Under the pieces are notes generated by a model. The model was not told the origin of the DNA. It saw only the letters and a list, made by a program, of their open reading frames with translations, and made no database searches. Shown here piece after piece: positions 1 through 7,284 of a stretch of DNA of 61,872 nucleotides. Source of the DNA: Lachnospiraceae bacterium (GTDB lineage Bacteria > Bacillota > Clostridia > Lachnospirales > Lachnospiraceae). The DNA is taken from contig JAFZUY010000048.1 in the NCBI GenBank assembly GCA_017618075.1, positions 1 to 61,872 of the forward strand, in the 5' to 3' direction. Made by a program: the position numbers and the translations under genes. How positions within the stretch are numbered: position 1 is the stretch's first letter; the number at the start of each line of letters is the position of its first letter.

Positions 1-95
1 TCAACTCCCATAATTCGAGCGCTATCTCTTATAGACATTCCATCCAAAACACGCTGAACGGCTTCACATTTTTCTTCAAAAGTATATTTAGACAT
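1..95 (-). CDS. IS transposase N-terminus (partial)
   Basis: Reading the minus strand from an ATG at 95 gives about 31 residues beginning MSKYTFEEKCEAVQRVLDG, running off the window edge. The pattern (FEEK..AV..vl.G.S...A...G) is the helix-turn-helix start of IS3/IS150-type transposase OrfA proteins. The putative element end lies just upstream (101-141), as expected for a gene that starts close to the IS terminus. Family assignment is by motif only; the catalytic part is outside the window. Confidence 0.6.
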   Translation of the reverse strand, partial: MSKYTFEEKCEAVQRVLDGMSIRDSARIMGV

Positions 96-100
96 AAAAA

Positions 101-141
101 CACCCCGAATGTTTTTGTCTAACATTCGGGGTGCAGTTCAA
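101..141. repeat. Putative IS terminal/subterminal inverted repeat
   Basis: CACCCCGAATGTT (101-113) and AACATTCGGGGTG (121-133) form a perfect 13-bp inverted repeat with a 7-nt loop, directly upstream of the transposase start. Read on the minus strand the outer edge is TGAACTGCACCCC, which resembles the ends of IS3-family elements. The hairpin may also limit transcription into the transposase. The exact outer boundary (about 141) is a guess. Confidence 0.5.
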
Positions 142-226
142 AAACCTGAGTTCTTTTTTATGATATAATTAAATGCATTAAGTGTAGTCATATTTGCATT
201 ATCTGTAGCAAAGTATGGAAAAGAGG

Positions 227-262
227 TCGTCCTTCCTTTAGTATCTCTTTTAGGAGGGACGA
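227..262 (+). promoter_or_regulatory. Hairpin enclosing the ribosome binding site of the first hydrolase gene
   Basis: TCGTCCTTCCT (227-237) pairs with AGGAGGGACGA (252-262) to give an 11-bp stem with one G-U pair and a 14-nt loop. The 3' arm contains the AGGAGG Shine-Dalgarno sequence of the gene starting at 268. Translation would be blocked while the stem is closed. This is seen in the sequence; its regulatory role is inference. Confidence 0.5.
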
Positions 263-267
263 AATAT

Positions 268-1647
268 ATGAACAAACGAAAAACCGTCTTGAGTCTGATT
301 ATTATCTTTGCCATAACGCTTTGCTTACAGAACAATTTATGGGCTGCAGGCGGAAATGATATTGAGAGCGTTATTAAACAGTATCAGCGGGAAACAAAGT
401 GCGAAAGCGTAAGCGTTGTCGTCTTTGATAACGATGAAATATCATATTACGGTGATAGTGAGGGTCTTTATCAGATAGGTTCCATGACTAAGGCTTTTAC
501 CGGTCTGGCGATTCAAAAGCTGATATGTGAAGGACTTGTGAATGAAGATGCATCTGTATCTGACTATATTGAAGGATTTGAGGCTTTTTATGAGTCTAAA
601 AGGGTTGACATCACCGTAAGAAATCTGCTTGAACAGAAAAGCGGATACACAAATATCGAAAAAGACTATCCGAGTGCCACGGAAGCAATGACACTCTCTG
701 AATGGGCAGACAGCATCTCCGGTCGTGAGCTAAGCTTTATGCCGGGAACGGAGTATGCTTATTCAAATGTGAATTATAACCTGCTGGGCTTAATTATAGA
801 AACGGTTTCAGGCCGAACTTATCGGGAATATATGGAAACAGAGATACTTATCCCGCTTGGATTAAAGAATACTTTTGTGGGAAAGCCCGACGGTGATGGG
901 ATTATTGAAGGCACAAGACTTGGATACCGTCATGCGTTAGAATTTAAGATTCCCGTAAAAGAAGCAAGCATACCCGCAGGATATTTTTATTCCAATGCAG
1001 AGGATATGGGGCGTTGGATTGAAATATGGACTAAAGGCAACGTACCTGAGGATTTTAAAGAAGCACTGTCAAAGACCGGGGACCGATTGAAAGAAGAAGG
1101 CGATTATTATTCCGGTTGGGAACTTTTCGCAGATGGCGTAATGGGACACTCCGGAGGCACACCAAATTATTCTTCAAGGATTGTATTTGATGAAAAGAAT
1201 CAGACAGGTGTCTGCGTTATTAGCAATCTGAATGTAGCAGCTACCACGGACAGTTTATGTAACAGCATTTTGGATATTGTATCCGGAAAGTCTCCGAATG
1301 GATTAAGCGGAGATATATGGACGATATTTGATAAAATCTTTGTTCTTGTGACAATAATAGGAGTGCTCATTTTCCCTATCATACTCGCCATTAAGAAGAA
1401 ACCTGTGCTCATTGCATTTGATGTGATACTGATACCTCTTCTTACATTAGTGCTTATACTGTTTCCGATAATATTCGGAGCAGGAATGAAGGAAATTGCC
1501 TTTATCTGGGCGCCCTGGAGCCTCACGGGAGGGTTACTTACCATCGCAGCAGATATTTTAGGAGCTACTGTAAAACTTTTTTTAGGAAATAAAAATGGAA
1601 ATCATAACAAGACAGGTAAAAGAAAAACCACTGACCGTCACAATTGA
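268..1647 (+). CDS. Serine hydrolase, beta-lactamase/penicillin-binding-like, membrane anchored
   Basis: The 459-residue protein has an N-terminal signal peptide (residues 1-27), the class C beta-lactamase/DD-peptidase catalytic signature S72-M-T-K75, the YSN motif at about 165-167 and an HSGG box at 294-297 in place of KTG. Residues about 345-440 hold three hydrophobic segments, so the catalytic domain should sit outside the cell, tethered by its C-terminus. Substrate is unknown; esterase, peptidase and resistance roles are all possible in this family. The start has an AGGAGG site buried in a hairpin (227-262). The 3' end overlaps the next LytTR gene by 53 bp, so the two are likely translated from one message. 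Confidence 0.85.
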   Translation: MNKRKTVLSLIIIFAITLCLQNNLWAAGGNDIESVIKQYQRETKCESVSVVVFDNDEISYYGDSEGLYQIGSMTKAFTGLAIQKLICEGLVNEDASVSDYIEGFEAFYESKRVDITVRNLLEQKSGYTNIEKDYPSATEAMTLSEWADSISGRELSFMPGTEYAYSNVNYNLLGLIIETVSGRTYREYMETEILIPLGLKNTFVGKPDGDGIIEGTRLGYRHALEFKIPVKEASIPAGYFYSNAEDMGRWIEIWTKGNVPEDFKEALSKTGDRLKEEGDYYSGWELFADGVMGHSGGTPNYSSRIVFDEKNQTGVCVISNLNVAATTDSLCNSILDIVSGKSPNGLSGDIWTIFDKIFVLVTIIGVLIFPIILAIKKKPVLIAFDVILIPLLTLVLILFPIIFGAGMKEIAFIWAPWSLTGGLLTIAADILGATVKLFLGNKNGNHNKTGKRKTTDRHN

Positions 1648-2038
1648 ATATCCGGAATACAATGAATCCGTTTCAACACTGGTACGTAAGATCAGCAGCA
1701 TGGATGTAAATTTTTCTGCAAGTATAGACGAACGTCAGGTGAAGATTGGACTTTCAGAGGTTTATTATATCGAAAACGTTGAACGAAAACTCTTCATTTA
1801 CACCATAAAAGAAGTGTACCGCCTCGATTCTTCTATGGCAGAGGTTGAAGCAATGACTGCAGATACCGATTTGGTCAGGATATCAAGAACATGCATAATG
1901 AATACGAATCATTTAAAAGAAATCAGGCAGTTAAAGAACAGCCGTCTTGAAGCGGTGCTTGATAACGATGAGATGCTTATTGTTTCAAGAAAGTATTTGA
2001 AGGATATAAAAAGGTTTTTCCAGAAAGGAAGAGTATGA
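1595..2038 (+). CDS. LytTR-domain DNA-binding regulator
   Basis: 147 residues. Residues about 45-145 match the LytTR DNA-binding domain: Y-I-E-N..R.L.IYT, then F/V-RISRTCIMN..HL, ending LIVSRKYLKDIK. There is no receiver domain, so it is a stand-alone LytTR protein of the type that pairs with a DUF3021 membrane protein. It overlaps the serine hydrolase gene upstream by 53 bp and the DUF3021 gene downstream by 4 bp (ATGA), which supports one operon. In known stand-alone systems the DUF3021 partner restrains the regulator at the membrane; its target here is unknown, possibly its own operon. Confidence 0.85.
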   Translation: MEIITRQVKEKPLTVTIEYPEYNESVSTLVRKISSMDVNFSASIDERQVKIGLSEVYYIENVERKLFIYTIKEVYRLDSSMAEVEAMTADTDLVRISRTCIMNTNHLKEIRQLKNSRLEAVLDNDEMLIVSRKYLKDIKRFFQKGRV

Positions 2039-2433
2039 AGAAGATTCTAAAAGATACCTGTATATTGGCAGCATTGATGATCCTTTCTGTTTTTTCGATT
2101 TCAATAATATGGTCAGGAATCACTGATGAGATTGGTCTGGTTTTAAAGCTGTTTGGACTGGCATTTATCATTGCGGTTGCAAATTTCCTGTTTGATGAAT
2201 TTGTAAACTTATCAATAGTAGTGAGTTATATCATTAAGTATTTTGCGATAACAGGCATAGTTATGCTCTATGGTTTTATAGTTGGCTGGTTTTATCCGAG
2301 CAATTTCTGGATGGCATTTATCTATGTTGGTGTAGTTCTTGTATTGGCGTATTTTATTGACAGTTTCATAGTAAAAAAGGATATTAAGTACATAAATTCG
2401 AAGATTGCCGATCGGTCAAACGAGGCAAAATGA
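2035..2433 (+). CDS. DUF3021 membrane protein (LytTR partner)
   Basis: 132 residues with four predicted membrane segments (about 10-28, 40-58, 70-90, 95-113) and a short charged tail. This is the size and topology of DUF3021 proteins, which are regularly encoded next to stand-alone LytTR regulators. The start overlaps the stop of the LytTR gene (ATGA), indicating translational coupling. The role as a membrane inhibitor of the regulator comes from better-studied LytTR regulatory systems and is inferred here. Confidence 0.8.
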   Translation: MKKILKDTCILAALMILSVFSISIIWSGITDEIGLVLKLFGLAFIIAVANFLFDEFVNLSIVVSYIIKYFAITGIVMLYGFIVGWFYPSNFWMAFIYVGVVLVLAYFIDSFIVKKDIKYINSKIADRSNEAK

Positions 2434-2467
2434 CGCTGGGGGACGGGGGTTTAGTGTCATTTTTCTC
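2431..2467 (+). terminator. Candidate terminator after LytTR-DUF3021 operon
   Basis: TGACGCT and AGTGTCA form a 7-bp stem (one G-U pair) around a G-rich loop, followed by TTTTTCTC. It begins at the DUF3021 stop codon. The long G-rich loop makes the call tentative. Confidence 0.45.
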
Positions 2468-2590
2468 TCCTACGAAAAAAAATTTAATATTTTCTGAGTA
2501 AAATCTCCACTTCCTGCAATTAATTATATAGAAGGGGTGAAAACTCTTTGTGTATAATAATTATGTCGAGAGAAAAGGGGATATGTGGAG

Positions 2591-3166
2591 ATGAATAAAC
2601 TACTGGAAAAGAATAAACTTGTTTATGCTATATTTCTTTTATATACGCTTAATGCATTGATTGTCGTGCTAAGTGCCTGGGCAATCAACCTGCATCGGTT
2701 TGAACTTGATTTGACGATTTCCCATTATATAGGCCTTCGCCGGTGGACTGCTTTTATGTACGTAATCGTTGCGGGAAGCATGGCGGTCCTGGCCTCAATA
2801 CATGTAATAAAAATTAAGATGAGCGTATTCAAAAAAATACTGTATATTCTGGCATTTGCCTGTGTATTCGGATGCGCCGTCTGCCCGATGAACAGAGACT
2901 GGAACAATACGGTTTCGAATATACATCATATAATTGCCCACACTTTAATGTACAGTGGAGCAGTCACATTTGTATGGATGCTCATAAAACCATTAGACAT
3001 TGCGCAAAGAATATTCGGTATAATTGCAATCGTCTATTCAATACTGTTTATTGCGCTCCTTGTAATTGCAAAGGTGAGTTTTCTCAACAATACGGTTTTC
3101 ATCTGGGAGAACGCAATTATCTATCTGTTTATCGTGGAAATGGCACTGGAGAAGAACAAAGAATAA
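2591..3166 (+). CDS. Six-TM membrane protein, DUF998-like
   Basis: About 191 residues and very hydrophobic, with six membrane spans. Histidine and tryptophan residues occur near membrane edges (HYIGLRRW, MNRDWNN, HHIIAHT), as seen in DUF998-type proteins; the family call is tentative and function unknown. Two starts are possible: GTG at 2585, 4 nt after AAAGGGG, or ATG at 2591 with 10-nt spacing; ATG is preferred. It is preceded by a TATAATAAT-like -10 sequence (about 2552-2560), so it may be its own unit between the two LytTR modules. Confidence 0.6.
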   Translation: MNKLLEKNKLVYAIFLLYTLNALIVVLSAWAINLHRFELDLTISHYIGLRRWTAFMYVIVAGSMAVLASIHVIKIKMSVFKKILYILAFACVFGCAVCPMNRDWNNTVSNIHHIIAHTLMYSGAVTFVWMLIKPLDIAQRIFGIIAIVYSILFIALLVIAKVSFLNNTVFIWENAIIYLFIVEMALEKNKE

Positions 3167-3187
3167 GGTGGATTTTATGAGTTTTTC

Positions 3188-3217
3188 ATGCATCTTACCG
3201 CCCGTAAATGCATCTTA
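3188..3217 (+). promoter_or_regulatory. Candidate LytTR binding site: two direct repeats
   Basis: ATGCATCTTA occurs at 3188-3197 and again at 3208-3217, both followed by a pyrimidine and C. The centre-to-centre spacing is 20 bp, about two helical turns, and the pair ends 12 bp before a -35 box (3230). LytTR proteins are known to bind paired direct repeats about 21 bp apart next to the promoter they activate. The operon downstream encodes a LytTR protein, so autoregulation is the simplest reading. Confidence 0.6.
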
Positions 3218-3229
3218 TCCTGACCAATA

Positions 3230-3258
3230 TTGAACGACATTTAAGGCTGTCATATAAT
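3230..3258 (+). promoter_or_regulatory. Sigma-A-type promoter of hydrolase-LytTR-DUF3021 operon
   Basis: TTGAAC (3230-3235), a 17-bp spacer and TATAAT (3253-3258). Transcription should start near 3265, about 25 nt before the ATG at 3290. The paired direct repeats at 3188-3217 sit immediately upstream. Confidence 0.75.
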
Positions 3259-3289
3259 CACCTCAACAAAAGCAAAAGAGGTGATAAAT

Positions 3290-4408
3290 ATGGCAGCTTT
3301 ATTTTCGAAAAAACCCCTGAATAAAAAACGCTTCATCATAAAAGTATCAATAATTGCAGTGCTTATAGCAATTGTTGCTCTTGCTGTTTTTCTGTTTAGG
3401 AAATACATAATAACAGATTACCGGGGACGCGCAGTGACCGGACCTTACACGGTTGCAGAGGCAAATGCAATTCTTATAGATACATCCAGAGTGGAAGAGT
3501 TCGAGGACGACGGTTCTTTTAGGGAAGTTCCTGTACATTTCTATTATCCCGAAGGAGCAGATGAAAAGATGCCTTTGGTAATCTTCAGTCACGGCGCATT
3601 CGGATATTATCAGAGCAATACTTCGACATATATGGAACTGGCAAGCAACGGCTTTGTGGTAGCAAGCATCGAGCATCCTTATCACTCGATTTTCACGCAC
3701 GATTCGACGGGCAAAACAATCATCGCAGATAGGCAATTTTTAAGCGATTCAATGAATATCGGATCAAGCGATATTTCCGAAGCGGAAGCTTATAATATAA
3801 CATCCGAATGGATGAAGCTTCGTATTGCGGATATGAACTTTGCAATCGATTCTCTTAAGGCCGGAAATACCGATAAATGGTATATAGACGAAGAACAGAA
3901 AGCCGGAGTTTTAAAAGCCGTAAGCCTTATTGACTCTGCTAAAATCGGACTTATGGGCCATTCATTAGGCGGCGCCACAGCGGTAACCTGCGGCAGAAGA
4001 GAAGACATTTCCGCAGTAATAGATCTGGACGGCACAATGCTCGGCGAAAACATCGGGATAAACGGCGAAGAGGTCGTCATTAATGAAGAACCCTATCATA
4101 CGCCTCTTTTAAATTTTCAGAGCGAGGAACATCATGCAGACGCTGTTGAAGCAGAGAGAATCGGATATGTTTACTCCAACAATGTCATCATAAAAAACGC
4201 AGATACAGCATTTAATACTTACTTTCAAAACAGCGATCATATGAACTTTACGGACCTTCCGCTTTTCTCACCTTTTCTGGCTAAGAAGCTCGGAACAGGA
4301 ACGGTTGACAGCGGTGAAATGATTGATTCGTTAAATGGTATTGTGCTGAGATTTTACGAGTGTTATCTTAAAGGGGAAGGTGACTTCACAGTAAAAGAAT
4401 ATTATTGA
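3290..4408 (+). CDS. Membrane-anchored alpha/beta hydrolase
   Basis: 372 residues from the ATG at 3290. AGAGGTG lies 6 nt before this ATG, while the in-frame GTG at 3281 lies inside that site, so 3290 is chosen. An N-terminal hydrophobic segment (about 18-37) acts as signal anchor. The hydrolase core carries the oxyanion-loop region FSHGAFGYY, the nucleophile elbow GHSLGG (serine about 225), a likely acidic residue in DLDG and a late histidine in NSDHMNF. The overall pattern fits the platelet-activating-factor-acetylhydrolase/dienelactone-hydrolase-like group; substrate unknown. It is the first gene of a LytTR-DUF3021 operon, mirroring the serine hydrolase at 268. Confidence 0.8.
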   Translation: MAALFSKKPLNKKRFIIKVSIIAVLIAIVALAVFLFRKYIITDYRGRAVTGPYTVAEANAILIDTSRVEEFEDDGSFREVPVHFYYPEGADEKMPLVIFSHGAFGYYQSNTSTYMELASNGFVVASIEHPYHSIFTHDSTGKTIIADRQFLSDSMNIGSSDISEAEAYNITSEWMKLRIADMNFAIDSLKAGNTDKWYIDEEQKAGVLKAVSLIDSAKIGLMGHSLGGATAVTCGRREDISAVIDLDGTMLGENIGINGEEVVINEEPYHTPLLNFQSEEHHADAVEAERIGYVYSNNVIIKNADTAFNTYFQNSDHMNFTDLPLFSPFLAKKLGTGTVDSGEMIDSLNGIVLRFYECYLKGEGDFTVKEYY

Positions 4409-4415
4409 GGCACGT

Positions 4416-4862
4416 ATGGAAATAACTGTTAAAAAGATTGGTGAAACCGAAAAAGAATATATAGAGATCGGGTGTCACAAACATGACGAACACGTCGATG
4501 AGATTGTTCGTTTCATTAAATCCCGCGAAGGGATTTTAAAGGGAACCAAGGATGACCGGCAGTACAGCATTGCACTTCCCGACATTCTCTACATCGAGGC
4601 GGTGGACGAGCGGACATTCATTTACACGGAAAAAGACTGCTTCGAATCAGGCAGGCGTCTGTATGAATTTGAGGAAGTTTTGTCGGGCAGAAATTTTATG
4701 AGAATTTCGAAATCCGTCGTTGTAAACTTAATGAAAATCAATCATATTAAACCGTATTTAAACGGAAGATTTTCCTGCGTTTTAACGAATAACGAACAGG
4801 TGATTATTTCACGTAAATACGTTCCTGATGTCAGAGAGAAATTAAAAGGAGGTTCGTTATGA
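4416..4862 (+). CDS. LytTR-domain DNA-binding regulator
   Basis: 148 residues. The C-terminal hundred residues form a LytTR domain (DILYIEAVDERTFIYT, then NFMRISKSVVVNLMKI and VIISRKYVPDVREKL). It resembles the protein encoded at 1595 in length and layout, so the two modules are probably paralogous. It lies 7 bp after the hydrolase and overlaps the following DUF3021 gene by 4 bp. Paired direct repeats upstream of the operon promoter (3188-3217) are its most likely binding site. Confidence 0.87.
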   Translation: MEITVKKIGETEKEYIEIGCHKHDEHVDEIVRFIKSREGILKGTKDDRQYSIALPDILYIEAVDERTFIYTEKDCFESGRRLYEFEEVLSGRNFMRISKSVVVNLMKINHIKPYLNGRFSCVLTNNEQVIISRKYVPDVREKLKGGSL

Positions 4863-5299
4863 AAGAACACTTAAAAACATGTCTTGGAAATTTTTTCATA
4901 TGCGTAACACTCATAAATGTTGCTATATTGGTGCTTGGCTGTATGCTTGAACCCGAAGTGAAATTCGGATATGAAGTTTTTGTATATCCGTTGATCTACG
5001 GATTTTTAGGCACCTTGCCCGGACTTGTAATGTTTTCGCGCAAAGAACTGACAATAGGGCAGACTATCGTCCGTGAAGTAATACAAATGTTTTTGGTTGT
5101 CGCAATCATTGTCGGTTTTATGTTCGGAAGATACATAAACGTTCCGGGCGCGGCTCCTAAAATAATCGGAGTGGCGATAAGTGTTGTAATTATCTACATT
5201 CTGGTGACTTTTTTCGGCTGGCTCATTGATTTAAGAACGGCCGATAAAATGACTGAAGAGCTTAAGAATTATCAGGAAAAAATGTCCAATATGTGTTAA
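4859..5299 (+). CDS. DUF3021 membrane protein (LytTR partner)
   Basis: 146 residues with four membrane segments, and an ATGA overlap with the LytTR gene. The C-terminal part (DLRTADKMTEELKNYQEKM) is a soluble helix, as in other DUF3021 proteins. It probably acts as the membrane partner or inhibitor of the adjacent LytTR regulator; this is known for related pairs and inferred here. It is the last gene of the operon beginning at 3290. Confidence 0.8.
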   Translation: MKEHLKTCLGNFFICVTLINVAILVLGCMLEPEVKFGYEVFVYPLIYGFLGTLPGLVMFSRKELTIGQTIVREVIQMFLVVAIIVGFMFGRYINVPGAAPKIIGVAISVVIIYILVTFFGWLIDLRTADKMTEELKNYQEKMSNMC

Positions 5300-5334
5300 A
5301 ATAAATGTATCTTTTATGAAGAGGGGTTAACACT

Positions 5335-6933
5335 ATGGTAGTAAAATCTAAAGCAACAGAAGTATCTGTTTACAGAAACAGCGTATCCGTCACACGTGTG
5401 GGCTCGGTTTCACTCCCTGCGGGACGCAGCATAATCTTTATTCAGGGCATGAGCAAGTCTGCGAAAAACGACAGTTTTTCGGTTAAATTCCCGACGGAAA
5501 TTCATGCAGTGAACATTCAGGTTGTAAGTTATGAAGAAACCGGCGAAGATCTTGAATCCGAGAAAATTGCAAAGGAATTAAGCGAGCTTAACTACAATGT
5601 TGAGACTTATTCCATGCTGATTGAATTAAGAAAAAAGAACGGCGATTTTTCATCCAGAAAAGACATATCGGTGGAAGATCAGGAAAAGTATTTAGAGAGC
5701 CTTCCCGAGAAGCTTTTCGGCCTTCGCGAAACCATCAATAAATTAATCGACGAAAAAGAAAAAGTAAGCGAAAAATTAAAAGATGCCGAGGCTGAAGAAG
5801 AGAAGCCTTTAATCATGGTTGAACTTGAATGCGAGAAAGAGGGCGAATATCCTTTTATCCTGCAGTACCAGGAAAACTCAGGCAGCTGGGAGCCTAAGTA
5901 CGAAGTACGTTTTACGGGCGAAGGAAATCCGCTGGACGTATATATGAAAGCCAAAATCATGCAGAGTTCGGGCGAAGACTGGAAGCAGGTTAAGGTTACG
6001 CTTTACACGGGTAATCCTTCCGCATCACAGAGCATTCCTAGTCTTCCGAGCGTAAAACTTTCCATCTACGAACCGCCTGTAGAAAGAGCCAGAGGCAAGG
6101 GCGCAATGATGGATATGGCAATGGTTGGCGGCGGTCAGATGATGGCAGCAGCAGCGGCTTCTCCCATGATGGGCATGAATATGATGAATATGGCTATGAT
6201 GCAGACCGCTCAGGCAACCGTTTCCGAAGAAGAAACAATGACTGCATTCGAACTGCCTGATTTAAGAGATTTGTTAAGCGATACGGATGGAAATATTGCT
6301 AATCTTCAGAGCTTTAAGGTTGATGCAAAATACAATTCGCTCTGCATTCCCTGCGTAAAGGATACAAGCTTCTTAACGGCTACAATCACATCGGCAGACT
6401 GGCCTCTTCCCGCAGCGAACGCAGCCATTTACCTTAAGGAAGTATTTGCAGGCAACGTATACGTTAATCCCGACAGCGAGGAAGAAACCTTCATACTTTC
6501 GCTCGGCCAGGATGAGAGACTTAACGTCATCAGAAAAGAGCTTCCCTGCAAGACTCAGGACGTATTCCTTAAGAACCAGAAAAAGAAGTCTCACGAATAC
6601 GCCGTCAAGATTACCAACAAGTCTTCAGAAAGCATCAAAGTGCTCATAAAAGACACTATTCCCGTTTCGACGGATAAAACCATTACCGTTGACGCAACAG
6701 AGCTTAGTGGCGGCGTAATCAACGAAGAAAACGGTGTTATCGACTGGGAAGTTGAGGTTGCAGGTAAATCATCTGAAGAAATCAAGCTTGCATACACAAT
6801 CACCTGGCCTAAGGACAAGCAGATTAACCGCTCTACAGATTACGTTCCTGTAGCCGGCTCCAAGAAGTGTCCTTCCTGCGGAGCTTCGGTTTCCGGCAAA
6901 TTCTGCCCTGTCTGCGGCGCACCCGCTAAATAG
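5335..6933 (+). CDS. DUF4139 (mucoidy-inhibitor MuiA-like) protein with zinc ribbon tail
   Basis: 532 residues. The N-terminal 100 residues (TEVSVYRNSVSVTRVGSVSL) match the DUF4140 domain and residues about 165-500 the beta-rich DUF4139 domain, in the order found in MuiA-family proteins. A helical, charged segment (about 75-160) separates them. Two features are unusual: a methionine- and glycine-rich low-complexity stretch at about 255-295, and a C-terminal double CxxC zinc ribbon in the last 23 residues (CPSCG and CPVCG). There is no signal peptide, so it should be cytoplasmic. The biochemical role of the family is unknown. AGAGGGG precedes the start. It lies 35 bp after the DUF3021 gene and may be read together with it. 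Confidence 0.75.
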   Translation: MVVKSKATEVSVYRNSVSVTRVGSVSLPAGRSIIFIQGMSKSAKNDSFSVKFPTEIHAVNIQVVSYEETGEDLESEKIAKELSELNYNVETYSMLIELRKKNGDFSSRKDISVEDQEKYLESLPEKLFGLRETINKLIDEKEKVSEKLKDAEAEEEKPLIMVELECEKEGEYPFILQYQENSGSWEPKYEVRFTGEGNPLDVYMKAKIMQSSGEDWKQVKVTLYTGNPSASQSIPSLPSVKLSIYEPPVERARGKGAMMDMAMVGGGQMMAAAAASPMMGMNMMNMAMMQTAQATVSEEETMTAFELPDLRDLLSDTDGNIANLQSFKVDAKYNSLCIPCVKDTSFLTATITSADWPLPAANAAIYLKEVFAGNVYVNPDSEEETFILSLGQDERLNVIRKELPCKTQDVFLKNQKKKSHEYAVKITNKSSESIKVLIKDTIPVSTDKTITVDATELSGGVINEENGVIDWEVEVAGKSSEEIKLAYTITWPKDKQINRSTDYVPVAGSKKCPSCGASVSGKFCPVCGAPAK

Positions 6934-7017
6934 ACTGTAAAAGTGTCAATTATTATTTATAATTCCCTTGATGCTAAAATACCGATGTTTGATTAAATCA
7001 AATGCCCAAAATATAAC

Positions 7018-7046
7018 TTGACAATCCGTAAAGGCGATATTATGAT
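7018..7046 (+). promoter_or_regulatory. Promoter of riboflavin transporter transcript
   Basis: TTGACA (7018-7023), a 17-bp spacer and TATGAT (7041-7046) give a near-consensus sigma-A promoter. The start point near 7053 is about 10 nt upstream of the FMN aptamer. Confidence 0.88.
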
Positions 7047-7062
7047 ATCGTTTGAATAAAGA

Positions 7063-7178
7063 ATCTTCGGGGTCGGGTGTAATTCCCTACCGGCGGTAAC
7101 AGTCCGCGAACCGCTTCGGCGGCCGATTCGGTGCAATTCCGAGACCGACAGTAAAGTCTGGATGATAGAAGATGCAAT
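7063..7178 (+). promoter_or_regulatory. FMN riboswitch (RFN element)
   Basis: The hallmark conserved blocks are present in order: TCTTCGGGGTCGGGTG, AATTCCCTACCGGCGGTA, AGTCCGCGA, GATTCGGTGCAATTCCG, ACCGACAGTA and GTCTGGATG, ending in GATAGAAGATGCA. Helix P1 closes between the TCTTC start and the GAAGA end. FMN binding would favour the terminator at 7194-7224 and shut off the downstream ribU gene. Confidence 0.97.
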
Positions 7179-7193
7179 TAAGATTGTTATTGC

Positions 7194-7224
7194 AGGCTCC
7201 GTTATTTTTGCGGAGCCTTTTTTA
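7194..7224 (+). terminator. Expression-platform terminator of FMN riboswitch
   Basis: GGCTCCG and CGGAGCC form a 7-bp GC-rich stem with a 9-nt AU-rich loop, followed by seven T. It lies between the aptamer and ribU, the usual arrangement of a transcription-terminating FMN switch. Confidence 0.9.
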
Positions 7225-7284
7225 GTGTAAAAATGAAGATTCCTTATTTACTAAAATCCATACTCAGAAAGCGAGGAATTTTAA

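Noticed and set aside
2872-3180. 102-codon frame
   Set aside because: It is an alternate frame of the six-TM protein gene without an RBS.
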